DNA of 64,000 nt. Origin: an uncultured Prevotellaceae bacterium (GTDB lineage: Bacteria; Bacteroidota; Bacteroidia; Bacteroidales; Bacteroidaceae). The position numbers and the translations under genes were made by a program. The stretch covers positions 1-64,000 of the forward strand of contig OMWI01000009.1 in assembly GCA_900314715.1 (NCBI GenBank). The letters are read 5' to 3'. Shown here in pieces: positions 18,069 through 25,820 of the stretch; position 1 is the first letter of the stretch, and every line of letters starts with the position of its first letter. The notes under the pieces were generated by a model that had not been told where the DNA came from, did no database searches, and was given only the letters and a program-made list of their open reading frames with translations.

Positions 18069-18661
18069 TCCAATTGCAACGCTACATTGTATTCCTTTGC
18101 CATTCGGCGAAGGTTTATGATGGCGTAGCGCATCCTACCGAGAGCCGTGTTGATACTAACGTTTGTCGTTTCCGATATTTCCTTGAAAGACAATTGTTGG
18201 AAGAATCGCATGTAAACCACTTCACGTTGTGGAGCTGGTAAGAAGTTCATGAGCTTTCTCACGTCGCTCATCACTTGGTTGTTTACATACTCATTCTCGA
18301 TATTACCGTCAAGGATATCACCGTCACTAATGTTCGACAAATCATTCTCAAGCGTGGGTTCTACGATTTTATCCGACTTCTGCTCACGATACCAATCCAT
18401 GATGACATTGTGGGCAATGCGCATAATCCATGCACCGAACTTTCCGCTCGTAGTATATTTACGTTGCTGCAACTTGGTGATTACCTTCACGAATGTCTCT
18501 TGGAAAATATCCTCAGCCAAATCTCTATCGTGAACGACGAACACGATATAAGAGAACAATTTTGCTTGATTGCGCGACAATAACAAATCGAACGCACGAT
18601 TATTTCCATCGATATAAGACAATGCCAACTCTTCGTCGGTCATGTCAACCAGATTTTTCAT
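18065..18661 (-). CDS. ECF-type RNA polymerase sigma factor
   Basis: 198 residues. Region 2 covers about residues 15-90 (FDLLLSRNQAKLFSYIV, DIFQETFVKVI, FGAWIMRIAHNVIMDWYR) and region 4 about 130-190 (LPAPQREVVYMRFFQQLSFK, then EISETTNVSINTALGRMRYA). The linker is acidic. There is no anti-sigma gene beside it: the downstream neighbour is convergent rpe. In Bacteroidetes, stand-alone RpoE-like sigma factors of this kind are common and their signals are not predictable. A TATATTTG box lies 91 bp upstream, which gives a long leader. Confidence 0.9.
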   Translation of the reverse strand: MKNLVDMTDEELALSYIDGNNRAFDLLLSRNQAKLFSYIVFVVHDRDLAEDIFQETFVKVITKLQQRKYTTSGKFGAWIMRIAHNVIMDWYREQKSDKIVEPTLENDLSNISDGDILDGNIENEYVNNQVMSDVRKLMNFLPAPQREVVYMRFFQQLSFKEISETTNVSINTALGRMRYAIINLRRMAKEYNVALQLD

Positions 18662-18751
18662 TTTATTAAGATATTGATTCTTAAGTAAATGATGTTTCGA
18701 TAGGCGTTCGTTTTTATAAAAGTTAGACGTTATTGTTCACATTTTCGTTTG

Positions 18752-18759
18752 CAAATATA
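18752..18759 (-). promoter_or_regulatory. -7 box (TATATTTG) of the sigma factor gene
   Basis: TATATTTG followed by C on the minus strand fits TAnnTTTG. No TTTG at -33 was found. The rest of 18662-18857 is AT-rich with nothing else recognised. Confidence 0.5.
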
Positions 18760-18857
18760 AAAGATTTTGTTTGTTTCACCAAATTTTTAACATAAAAATC
18801 ACCCTTTTTCGTTGAAAAGAGTCTTTTTCCATTCTTTTCAAAGGGCATTTTAACAAA

Positions 18858-18907
18858 AAAGATGCTGGTTTGTACGCATATCTTATAACGTACAAACCAG
18901 CATCTTT
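18858..18907 (-). terminator. Strong hairpin after the double phosphatase gene
   Basis: An 18-bp perfect stem (AAAGATGCTGGTTTGTAC and its complement) around a 14-nt loop, 16 bp beyond the stop codon, with T-rich sequence following in the gene's direction. Confidence 0.9.
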
Positions 18908-18923
18908 CATATATTTGTCTATC

Positions 18924-20501
18924 TCAAAGTCTCACTTTTTTTCCTCCTTGTTCAATCACGATTCCACGAGTTTCTTCCGTGGCTGGTGTGCCATCAAGAC
19001 GATACACGCGGGCAGATGATTGTTCCATTTTCTGCATTGGCAACGCATCAACAAGGCCGTCTCCTTCACTAACAGCCTGTTCACTCAAACGAGCAAACTC
19101 TTCTTTTGCTTTTTTCATCTGTTCTTGGAAACGAGCACTATTGTGTATGCGAGCGTATGCTGCCGATGCAGCCAATCGACCCGCATCAACGTCACTCTGC
19201 CAGTGAGCACCAACGATGAGGCGATTGTCACCATACATGTAACCTCTTGCCATCAATGTATCAGCCATGGCTGGATTAATCTCTGAAAGTAACAATGCAG
19301 AGCTCCAACCGAGTATAGTGTGACCAGATGGATAAGAACCATTATGTGACAATTCTTCTTCATCTTCTGGTTTCAAAGTACGCTCTTGGAAACGCATGAA
19401 TGGACGTTTTCTCATATAGAATCTCTTAGGTTTATGGCAAATGCTATCACAAGTGGATGTAGCATCAACGAGCAATTTGTATATCTCGGGGGTTTTCTCT
19501 GGAGAAATGGTTAATCCAAAAGGTTCGCTAAACTCTTGACAGATACACCCCACACCATATGTTGCATCGCGGTAGGCAATAGCTGCACGCTTAGCATCCA
19601 ATCGCATGTTCTTACCCCACATATAACGCATAATATCACGAGCAAATTTATTGCCTATGGTATCGGGAGGTGCAGGCAAGAATCGAAGCATATTAGGCAT
19701 CTCATTACGTGTATAATAGTAGTCACAACCCTCACGGATGATTTCATCAGAAATACTTGGTGCAATAGACACACCTGTCTTTGCGGCATACTCTGCTTGT
19801 GCTTTCTTCATCTGCTCCTGAAAAGCAGGACTTGTCTGCAAACGCATGTAACCAATAGTTGCACCAAGACGGGAAGCATCTACATCGCTCTGCCAGTGAG
19901 CACCCACAACAACACGACTCTCACCATACATAAAACCACGAGCCAATATCGTATCACAACGACTGGGCGCAATCTCTGAAAGCAACAAAGCGGTAGTCCA
20001 TCCACGTGAAGTGTGACCTGAAGGATAACTTCCTTCACGTCCCAATTCCTCTTCGTTCTCTTCTGCTCCATAGGTTAAGATGTGCTCATGGAAGCGAACA
20101 TAAGGACGTCTGCGGTTGTAGAATTTCTTAGGTTCAACGCGCATCTGGTCTGTTGTAACAAGACTGGTTTCCAATAATTTCCATATCTCTGGTGTTTCAG
20201 TCTTTGAGATATTCAATCCAAAAGGAATGTTGAATTCCGCAAACAGATTGTCAAACGACCACACCGCATCACGACGGGCAATGGCTTCTCGTTCTTCGTC
20301 TAATCTTTGTTCCTTACCCCACATATACTGCATAACGTCATAGTAGAATTCCGTACCAGTTGTATCAGGTGGTGCAGGAAGACACTTGATAAGATTAGGC
20401 AACTCAGAGGTGGTAAAATACGGAACCACTTCTTCACTCTGTGCAAAGACATTTATTGTAGCCGTTATTGTGACCACAATCGTCATTAAAAACTTTCTCA
20501 T
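18924..20501 (-). CDS. Secreted tandem class A acid phosphatase (two PAP2 domains in one chain)
   Basis: 525 residues. A signal peptide (about 1-20) is followed by two homologous PAP2/PhoN-type domains. Each has the full catalytic set. Domain 1 has KFYNRRRPYVRF, then SYPSGHTSRGW (about residue 159), then SRVVVGAHWQSDVDASR (about 199). Domain 2 has KRFYMRKRPFMRF, SYPSGHTILGW (about 388) and NRLIVGAHWQSDVDAGR (about 428). Both halves begin with the same PNLIKCLPAPPDT / PNMLRFLPAPPDT motif, so the gene arose by an internal duplication. It would dephosphorylate organic phosphate esters in the periplasm or outside. The end, VYRLDGTPATEETRG and GGKKVRL, resembles the secretion tail of the C10 protease and the rhamnogalacturonan lyase. 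Confidence 0.9.
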   Translation of the reverse strand: MRKFLMTIVVTITATINVFAQSEEVVPYFTTSELPNLIKCLPAPPDTTGTEFYYDVMQYMWGKEQRLDEEREAIARRDAVWSFDNLFAEFNIPFGLNISKTETPEIWKLLETSLVTTDQMRVEPKKFYNRRRPYVRFHEHILTYGAEENEEELGREGSYPSGHTSRGWTTALLLSEIAPSRCDTILARGFMYGESRVVVGAHWQSDVDASRLGATIGYMRLQTSPAFQEQMKKAQAEYAAKTGVSIAPSISDEIIREGCDYYYTRNEMPNMLRFLPAPPDTIGNKFARDIMRYMWGKNMRLDAKRAAIAYRDATYGVGCICQEFSEPFGLTISPEKTPEIYKLLVDATSTCDSICHKPKRFYMRKRPFMRFQERTLKPEDEEELSHNGSYPSGHTILGWSSALLLSEINPAMADTLMARGYMYGDNRLIVGAHWQSDVDAGRLAASAAYARIHNSARFQEQMKKAKEEFARLSEQAVSEGDGLVDALPMQKMEQSSARVYRLDGTPATEETRGIVIEQGGKKVRL

Positions 20502-20562
20502 AATCCTAAAAAATGTATAATCTTTAGTTTGTATTGGAATTCATGTATTTTGTAAACAACTG

Positions 20563-20595
20563 CAAAGTTAGCAAAAAAGAATGAACTTTCACAAA
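20563..20595 (-). promoter_or_regulatory. Promoter of the double phosphatase gene
   Basis: TTTG (20595 to 20592), a 21-bp gap, then TAACTTTG (20570 to 20563) on the minus strand, giving a leader of about 55 nt. Confidence 0.7.
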
Positions 20596-20622
20596 AGATA
20601 TGCATTAATCTTCTCAATTCAC

Positions 20623-20653
20623 TTGTTTATTACGGCAAATATTCGTATCTTTG
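20623..20653 (+). promoter_or_regulatory. Promoter of the GH28-GH105 gene
   Basis: TTG (20623-20625), a 20-bp gap, then TATCTTTG (20646-20653), 37 bp before the start codon. It diverges from the phosphatase promoter. Confidence 0.7.
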
Positions 20654-20690
20654 CACCTTTAGAATACATCTTTTTAATAAAAATCATAAA

Positions 20691-23258
20691 ATGAAATTAT
20701 TACAAACACTGCTAATCACTCTGTTGTTTCCTCTTTACGCAAATGCACAAGGATGGGACAATGCCAAGTACAAACAAATCGAAAGTAGTATCAACCAACC
20801 CGTATTCTTGGATAAGGTGTACGACATCACCAAGTATGGCGCATCTCTCAAGGCAACTCCAGCCGTGAACCAGAAAGCCATCAACAAGGCCATTCAAGTT
20901 TGCTCTAAGGCTGGTGGCGGTAAGGTTGTCGTACCTGCCGGCACATGGAATACAGGTCCTATTACATTATTAAGTAAGGTGAACCTTGTCGTAGAAGAAG
21001 GTGCCACTTTGCTCTTTGCATTCGATACGTCCCTCTACCCCATCGTGAAGACGCGTTGGGAAGGTATGGATTGCATGAATTATCAACCATGCATCTATGC
21101 CGATAAAGCCACCGACATAGCCATTACTGGTAAGGGTACGATTGACGGAAACGGATCAAACGATACTTGGTGGAAGATGTGTGGCAGTCCTCGTTTCGGA
21201 TGGAATGAGAGTGTTACTGAATCACAGAAGATTGGCCGTCCTTTGCTTTTCGAGTATGCAGAAGCTGGAAAGCCCATTGAGGAGCGCGATATGAAAGGAA
21301 AGGGAATGCGCCCACAATTAATCAACATCAACAACTCTGAGAACATTCTCATTCAAGACGTTACCTTATTGCGTTCTCCATTCTGGGTGATTCATCCCGT
21401 ATTGTCGAAAAACATCACGGTGAAAGACGTAAAAATATTCAACGAGGGTCCTAACGGTGACGGTTGCGATCCTGAATCATGCGAGAACGTATTGATAGAA
21501 GGTTGCAAATTTCACACGGGCGATGATTGTATTGCCATTAAGAGTGGTAGAAATGCTGACGGACGCAAATGGAATCTCCCAAGCAAGAATATCATCGTGC
21601 GCAATTGCGTGATGGAAGATGGTCATGGTGGCGTGGTGATTGGTTCTGAAATTACTGGTGGCTGCAATAACGTATTCGTAGAGAATTGCGAAATGGACTC
21701 TCCCAATCTCGACCGCGTATTGCGTATCAAGAGTAATTCATGCAGAGGTGGCATTACGGAAAACGTTTACATGCGTAATGTGAAAGTTGGTCAATGCAAG
21801 GAAGCTGTGTTGCGTATCAACCTCAATTATGACCCGAAGGAAACAGCTCCTCCTGGATTCAACCCAACCGTTCGTAATGTCTATATGGAGAACGTTACTT
21901 GCCAAAAGAGTAAATACGGCATCTTACTCAATGGTTTGGAGGATGCAGACAATATCTATAACATCAACGTGAAGAATTGTACTTTCACGGGCGTTGTTGA
22001 TAAACCACTCCAACGCACGGGTAAGAGTCATGATATACATTTCGACAATCTATTCATCAATGGTTCTCTCGTTACACTCGACAAGCCTTACAAACATTTC
22101 TCTGAATGGTTGGTAGCCTCGGAGATGAAGCGCGTTCCTGAATCTTACATGCTCGACTTCTCCAAGAAACCAAAATGGAGTTATGTGATGGGTATTGAGA
22201 TGGAATCGATGCTTGATACATATCTTACTTACAAGAACGAGGACATCATCAACTATTTGAAGGAATATCCTACCAAGATGATTGACGAGAAAGGAAACAT
22301 TACGGGATATGCTTACAAAGACTTCAACTTGGACAATGTTCGCACGGCTCGTTTCATCTTGAGAATGTATAACTTGTTCCCAACGAAGAAAGACCAAAAG
22401 GCATTGAAGACTTTGTTCAAGCAATTGGAGAACCAACCACGCACTAAGGAAGGCGTATATTGGCACAAGGCAATCTATGCTTATCAGGTGTGGCTCGATG
22501 GAATCTATATGGGATTACCTTTCTATACCATGGCTGCCCCACAATTGAAAGGCGAAAAGAAAGCGGTGAAATACTATAATGATGCCGTTGACCAAATCAC
22601 CAAGACTGATTTCCGCACCTACGACCCAAAGACGGAATTGTGGAAACATGCTTGGGATGAGACGCATACGGCTTTCTGGGCTGATAAGGAGACTGGACAA
22701 AGCAAGCATACTTGGGCAAGAGCACTTGGATGGTATGTGATGGCTATGACGGAAGTGCTCGATGTTCTTCCTGAAAACTATGAACGCAGAGGAGAAGTGA
22801 TTGAATTGTTGAACAAAGCCGTGAAGTCTATCGTGAAATACCAAGACAAGAAGACAGGTGTTTGGTATGATGTGATGGATGTGAAGAGCGACAAGAACTA
22901 TCTGGAATCTACCGCTTCTTCCATGTTTGCCTACGTGATGCTGAAAGGTATTCGTAAGGGTTATCTGGATAGCAGCTATAAGGCGGCCGCATTGAAGGCT
23001 TACGAAGGAATCATCAAGGAATTCATTCGCGTAGATGCCGACAAGACTATCTCTCTCACTCATTGTTGTTCGGTATCTGGCCTTGGCCCTGCTCCTGGTC
23101 CTTACGTTACGAAACCTAACTTCAAGCGCGACGGTAGTTTTGAATATTATATGAGCGAACCTATCCGCGACAATGACGCCAAGGGTGTTGGTCCTTTCGT
23201 ATGGGCGAGCCTTGAAATGGAAAGATTAGGCTACGACACCAATTCATTTGGAAAATAA
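20691..23258 (+). CDS. Secreted GH28 polygalacturonase-GH105 unsaturated glycuronyl hydrolase fusion
   Basis: 855 residues. A signal peptide ends at ANAQ (residue 20). Residues about 35-460 form a GH28 right-handed beta-helix with the catalytic aspartates in GPNGDGCDPES (about 253-262) and HTGDDCIAIKSG (about 275-285), and the active-site histidine in EDGHGGVVIGSE (about 311). Residues about 500-855 form a GH105 (alpha/alpha)6 barrel with YQVWLDGIYMGLPF (about 600), HAWDETHTAFW and TWARALGWYVMAM (about 673). GH28 cuts galacturonan or rhamnogalacturonan chains, and GH105 removes the unsaturated uronic acid left by pectate or rhamnogalacturonan lyases. The fusion therefore joins two successive steps of pectin breakdown and fits the PL11-type lyase encoded at 51541-56124. 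Confidence 0.92.
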   Translation: MKLLQTLLITLLFPLYANAQGWDNAKYKQIESSINQPVFLDKVYDITKYGASLKATPAVNQKAINKAIQVCSKAGGGKVVVPAGTWNTGPITLLSKVNLVVEEGATLLFAFDTSLYPIVKTRWEGMDCMNYQPCIYADKATDIAITGKGTIDGNGSNDTWWKMCGSPRFGWNESVTESQKIGRPLLFEYAEAGKPIEERDMKGKGMRPQLININNSENILIQDVTLLRSPFWVIHPVLSKNITVKDVKIFNEGPNGDGCDPESCENVLIEGCKFHTGDDCIAIKSGRNADGRKWNLPSKNIIVRNCVMEDGHGGVVIGSEITGGCNNVFVENCEMDSPNLDRVLRIKSNSCRGGITENVYMRNVKVGQCKEAVLRINLNYDPKETAPPGFNPTVRNVYMENVTCQKSKYGILLNGLEDADNIYNINVKNCTFTGVVDKPLQRTGKSHDIHFDNLFINGSLVTLDKPYKHFSEWLVASEMKRVPESYMLDFSKKPKWSYVMGIEMESMLDTYLTYKNEDIINYLKEYPTKMIDEKGNITGYAYKDFNLDNVRTARFILRMYNLFPTKKDQKALKTLFKQLENQPRTKEGVYWHKAIYAYQVWLDGIYMGLPFYTMAAPQLKGEKKAVKYYNDAVDQITKTDFRTYDPKTELWKHAWDETHTAFWADKETGQSKHTWARALGWYVMAMTEVLDVLPENYERRGEVIELLNKAVKSIVKYQDKKTGVWYDVMDVKSDKNYLESTASSMFAYVMLKGIRKGYLDSSYKAAALKAYEGIIKEFIRVDADKTISLTHCCSVSGLGPAPGPYVTKPNFKRDGSFEYYMSEPIRDNDAKGVGPFVWASLEMERLGYDTNSFGK

Positions 23259-23340
23259 ACATGAGGTTTAGCTTTATCAAATATATGGTTTACCTCTAAC
23301 AAATATATGGTTTATACAATCCAAACATAATATTTATCAA
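23257..23340. repeat. 22-bp-period dyad array, site 2
   Basis: Units begin at 23257, 23279, 23301 and 23323, exactly 22 bp apart. Units two and three share AAATATATGGTTTA. The array fills the whole gap between the GH28-GH105 stop codon and the cmk start, with its first unit overlapping the stop. Confidence 0.8.
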
Positions 23341-24035
23341 TGAAGAAAATAACAATTGCAATAGATGGTTTTTCATCTTGCGGTAAAAGTACGATGGCAA
23401 AAGACTTGGCAAAGCGTATCGGCTATATCTATGTAGATACTGGTGCCATGTATCGTTCGGTAACTCTTTTTGCTTTAAGAAACGGACTTTTCAATGAGGA
23501 TGAGAGTGTCAACATAGATGAACTGGAAAAGAGAATGGATGAAATCTCGATTAATTTTAAATTCAACGAGCAGACTTGTAAGCCTGATACTTACTTGAAT
23601 GGAGAACTGGTGGAGGATGAAATTCGTTCGATGGAGGTTTCCAACCACGTTAGTCCTATTGCAGCCATTCCTTTCGTTAGAACCGCTATGGTTGCCCAAC
23701 AACAAAAAATGGGATTGGAAAAGGGTATCGTAATGGACGGAAGGGATATTGGAACTGTGGTCTTTCCTGATGCAGAACTGAAGATATTCGTGACGGCCAG
23801 CGCCGAAGTACGTGCCCAAAGACGTTTCGATGAATTGAAAGGAAAAGGCATGGAAGCCAATTATGAAGAGATTCTGAAGAACGTACAGGAAAGGGATTAT
23901 ATCGACAGTCATCGTGAAGTGTCTCCACTGAAACAGGCTGAAGACGCTATTGTACTCGATAATAGTTATATGACTATTGAAGAACAAAACGCCTGGATTT
24001 ACAACCAATACGAAAGGGTAGCCAATGAGCAATGA
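23340..24035 (+). CDS. cmk: Cytidylate kinase
   Basis: 231 residues. The P-loop is [14 protein letters not shown] (about 8-21), followed by [16 protein letters not shown], the CMP-binding [15 protein letters not shown], and the [20 protein letters not shown] motif. It phosphorylates CMP and dCMP for nucleotide synthesis. The last 11 bp overlap the start of the serine acetyltransferase gene in another frame, so the two are probably translated together. There is no obvious promoter because the gap upstream is filled by the 22-bp array. Confidence 0.97.
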   Translation: MKKITIAIDGFSSCGKSTMAKDLAKRIGYIYVDTGAMYRSVTLFALRNGLFNEDESVNIDELEKRMDEISINFKFNEQTCKPDTYLNGELVEDEIRSMEVSNHVSPIAAIPFVRTAMVAQQQKMGLEKGIVMDGRDIGTVVFPDAELKIFVTASAEVRAQRRFDELKGKGMEANYEEILKNVQERDYIDSHREVSPLKQAEDAIVLDNSYMTIEEQNAWIYNQYERVANEQ

Positions 24036-24966
24036 CAATATCATGCACGTGCTGACAAAGACGGTAGATATTCTTTCTGAAAAGGAATCCCTGAAAGGAC
24101 TTTACCATGAGCATAGGGATGGAGACCCTCTGCCTTCGGCAAAGGAACTGGAAGAGATTATCGACTTGGCACGTGCCATTCTCTTTCCTGGATATTTCGG
24201 GAAGTCATCGGTAAACATTCACACCATACAATACCAAATTGGCGTAAGTATGGAACGGTTGCATAAGTTGCTAACCCAACAAATCTTGGCAGGACTTTGT
24301 TTTGGTTTGGTTAGCGACGAGTGTGAATGTCAATCCGAAATACCATGTCATGAAACGGCTTCGGCATTGGCTTTAAAGGTAATTGAGAAACTACCAGAAA
24401 TCCGTCGAATATTGGCAACTGATGTGGAAGCAGCTTATAATGGCGACCCTGCTGCCGATAGTTTTTCTGAAATCATTTCTTGTTATCCAGTTATCAAGGC
24501 ATTAACCAACTATCGCCTTGCTCATGAATTGGTATTACTGGGCGTACCTCTCATTCCGAGAATGATGACGGAAATGGCTCATTCTGAAACGGGAATCGAC
24601 ATTCACCCTGCCGCAACGATTGGCGAGTATTTCACCATCGACCACGGAACGGGTGTGGTTATCGGTGCAACGTGTATCATCGGCAACAACGTGAAACTCT
24701 ATCAGGGTGTAACACTTGGCGCCAAGAGTTTTCCGCTCGATGCCAACGGCAATCCCATCAAGGGAATCCCTCGTCATCCTATTCTGGAAGACAACGTGAT
24801 TGTATATGCAAACGCCACGATTCTCGGACGTATCACTATCGGCAAGGGCAGCGTAGTGGGTGCCAACGTATGGGTAACCAAGAACATGCGTCCCAACACC
24901 AAGAAATTCAAAAAGGAAAAAGTTGATTCCATTGATTTGGAATATAATCAAGGAATGGGTATCTAA
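24025..24966 (+). CDS. cysE: Serine O-acetyltransferase
   Basis: 313 residues. The N-terminal half is a helical SATase domain, and the C-terminal half (about 190-300) is a left-handed beta-helix of hexapeptide repeats. Landmarks are [35 protein letters not shown] and [14 protein letters not shown]. His in DHGTG and the Asp-His pair are the usual catalytic residues. It acetylates serine with acetyl-CoA, the first step of cysteine synthesis. The start overlaps cmk by 11 bp, and a strong terminator follows. No cysK is nearby. Confidence 0.93.
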   Translation: MSNDNIMHVLTKTVDILSEKESLKGLYHEHRDGDPLPSAKELEEIIDLARAILFPGYFGKSSVNIHTIQYQIGVSMERLHKLLTQQILAGLCFGLVSDECECQSEIPCHETASALALKVIEKLPEIRRILATDVEAAYNGDPAADSFSEIISCYPVIKALTNYRLAHELVLLGVPLIPRMMTEMAHSETGIDIHPAATIGEYFTIDHGTGVVIGATCIIGNNVKLYQGVTLGAKSFPLDANGNPIKGIPRHPILEDNVIVYANATILGRITIGKGSVVGANVWVTKNMRPNTKKFKKEKVDSIDLEYNQGMGI

Positions 24967-24997
24967 AACATATCCCATAACCCACACAAAATCAAAA

Positions 24998-25032
24998 GCA
25001 GTTCTTCTCGAAAAACAACGAAGAAGAACTGC
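24998..25032 (+). terminator. Terminator after cysE
   Basis: An 11-bp perfect stem, GCAGTTCTTCT and AGAAGAACTGC, with a 13-nt loop and a following CTTTTTATTTG. Confidence 0.9.
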
Positions 25033-25132
25033 CTTTTTATTTGTTTTTGCCTAAAATTCGCAACGAATAGTGGCTCTGTCGATTTTTCGTAGGGGAAAAG
25101 AACTAAGTTAGATAATCAAAGCTTGCATGGAA

Positions 25133-25316
25133 GATGCCGTAGGCATCAGATGATAGTAGCCAGCTATGCAGCCATGCCGATAGGTATGGCGAACCAACGG
25201 TCACTGTTCGCGAAGCGAGGGAAAGTAAATGGCTGGGGAAGATATGGATATATAAAAAAGTAAGCCTTTAGGTTTGCGATGTCATGTTTGGCATTTATAA
25301 GACAAACTATCATCTG
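25133..25316. ncRNA. Candidate structured RNA or remnant element of unknown type
   Basis: This part of the 854-bp gap 24967-25820 has no ORF but folds well. CAGATGATAGT (25147-25157) is complementary to ACTATCATCTG (25306-25316) over 11 bp. Inside, CCAGCT (25160) pairs with GGCTGG (25231). GCCATGCC and GGTATGGC (25171-25190) form an 8-bp hairpin with a GATA loop. CGAAC (25190) pairs with GTTCG (25206). Just outside is GATGCC-GTA-GGCATC (25133-25147). The nested, multi-branch layout and higher GC than the surrounding spacer suggest an RNA or a decayed mobile element. The strand and family are unknown. Confidence 0.45.
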
Positions 25317-25396
25317 TCATGTAATAACGTGAGTTCGACGAAATCTAACTATCTGAAAAATGGGAACTCATAAACATATTGATTATTATTGATGTC

Positions 25397-25462
25397 AAAA
25401 TGTATCGTTTACGCTATCTAAATATATCATTTACGAGGCACAAATGGCTTACTTGCGAATAC
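25397..25462. repeat. 22-bp-period dyad array, site 3
   Basis: Units begin at 25397, 25419 and 25441. The first two carry AAAATGTATCGTTTACG and AAATATATCATTTACG, close to the units of site 1, and the third is degenerate. A looser unit may precede at 25372. Confidence 0.7.
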
Positions 25463-25482
25463 CGTTTTTGCCAATGGTGAAA

Positions 25483-25687
25483 GATGTGAAGGATATGAAG
25501 GATAGAATAGTAACTTTTGCATAAAGAAAAAACATTTAGGTCGGGGTAAATAATTTCCTATAAGAGAAAGTTGCTTTTTGTTCCTTCATATCCTTCATAT
25601 CCTTCATATTCATTGTCCATTAACCATTGAGAATTGTGAATTAATAATTGTGAATTGTGAATTGCCTAATTGTGAATTGCTAATTGA
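25483..25687. repeat. Short 9-bp repeats in opposite orientation plus AATTGTGAATT repeats
   Basis: GATGTGAAG and GATATGAAG at 25483-25500 face three copies of CTTCATATC/T at 25584-25610. These are the same 9-mer in inverse orientation, about 85 bp apart. From 25632 to 25687 follow degenerate copies of AATTGTGAATT. There is no gene inside. These precede the promoter of the C10 protease. Confidence 0.7.
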
Positions 25688-25713
25688 ATATTCGCGGAAA
25701 AACGAATGGAATA

Positions 25714-25745
25714 TTTGCCTTTTTAAGAGTTTTTTTGTAATTTTG
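25714..25745 (+). promoter_or_regulatory. Promoter of the C10 protease gene
   Basis: TTTG (25714-25717), a 20-bp gap, then TAATTTTG (25738-25745), 75 bp before the start codon. Confidence 0.7.
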
Positions 25746-25820
25746 CAATAATTATATGAGACACATAAACTATGGAAACATAGATAATGCCTATTACGGA
25801 CAATTCTTAATTTCAACAAT

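Noticed and set aside
24967-25820. tRNA or rRNA gene in the long gap
   Set aside because: No T-arm GTTCGA context with a cloverleaf and no CCA-type end was found. The GTTCG at 25206 belongs to the unassigned structured element.
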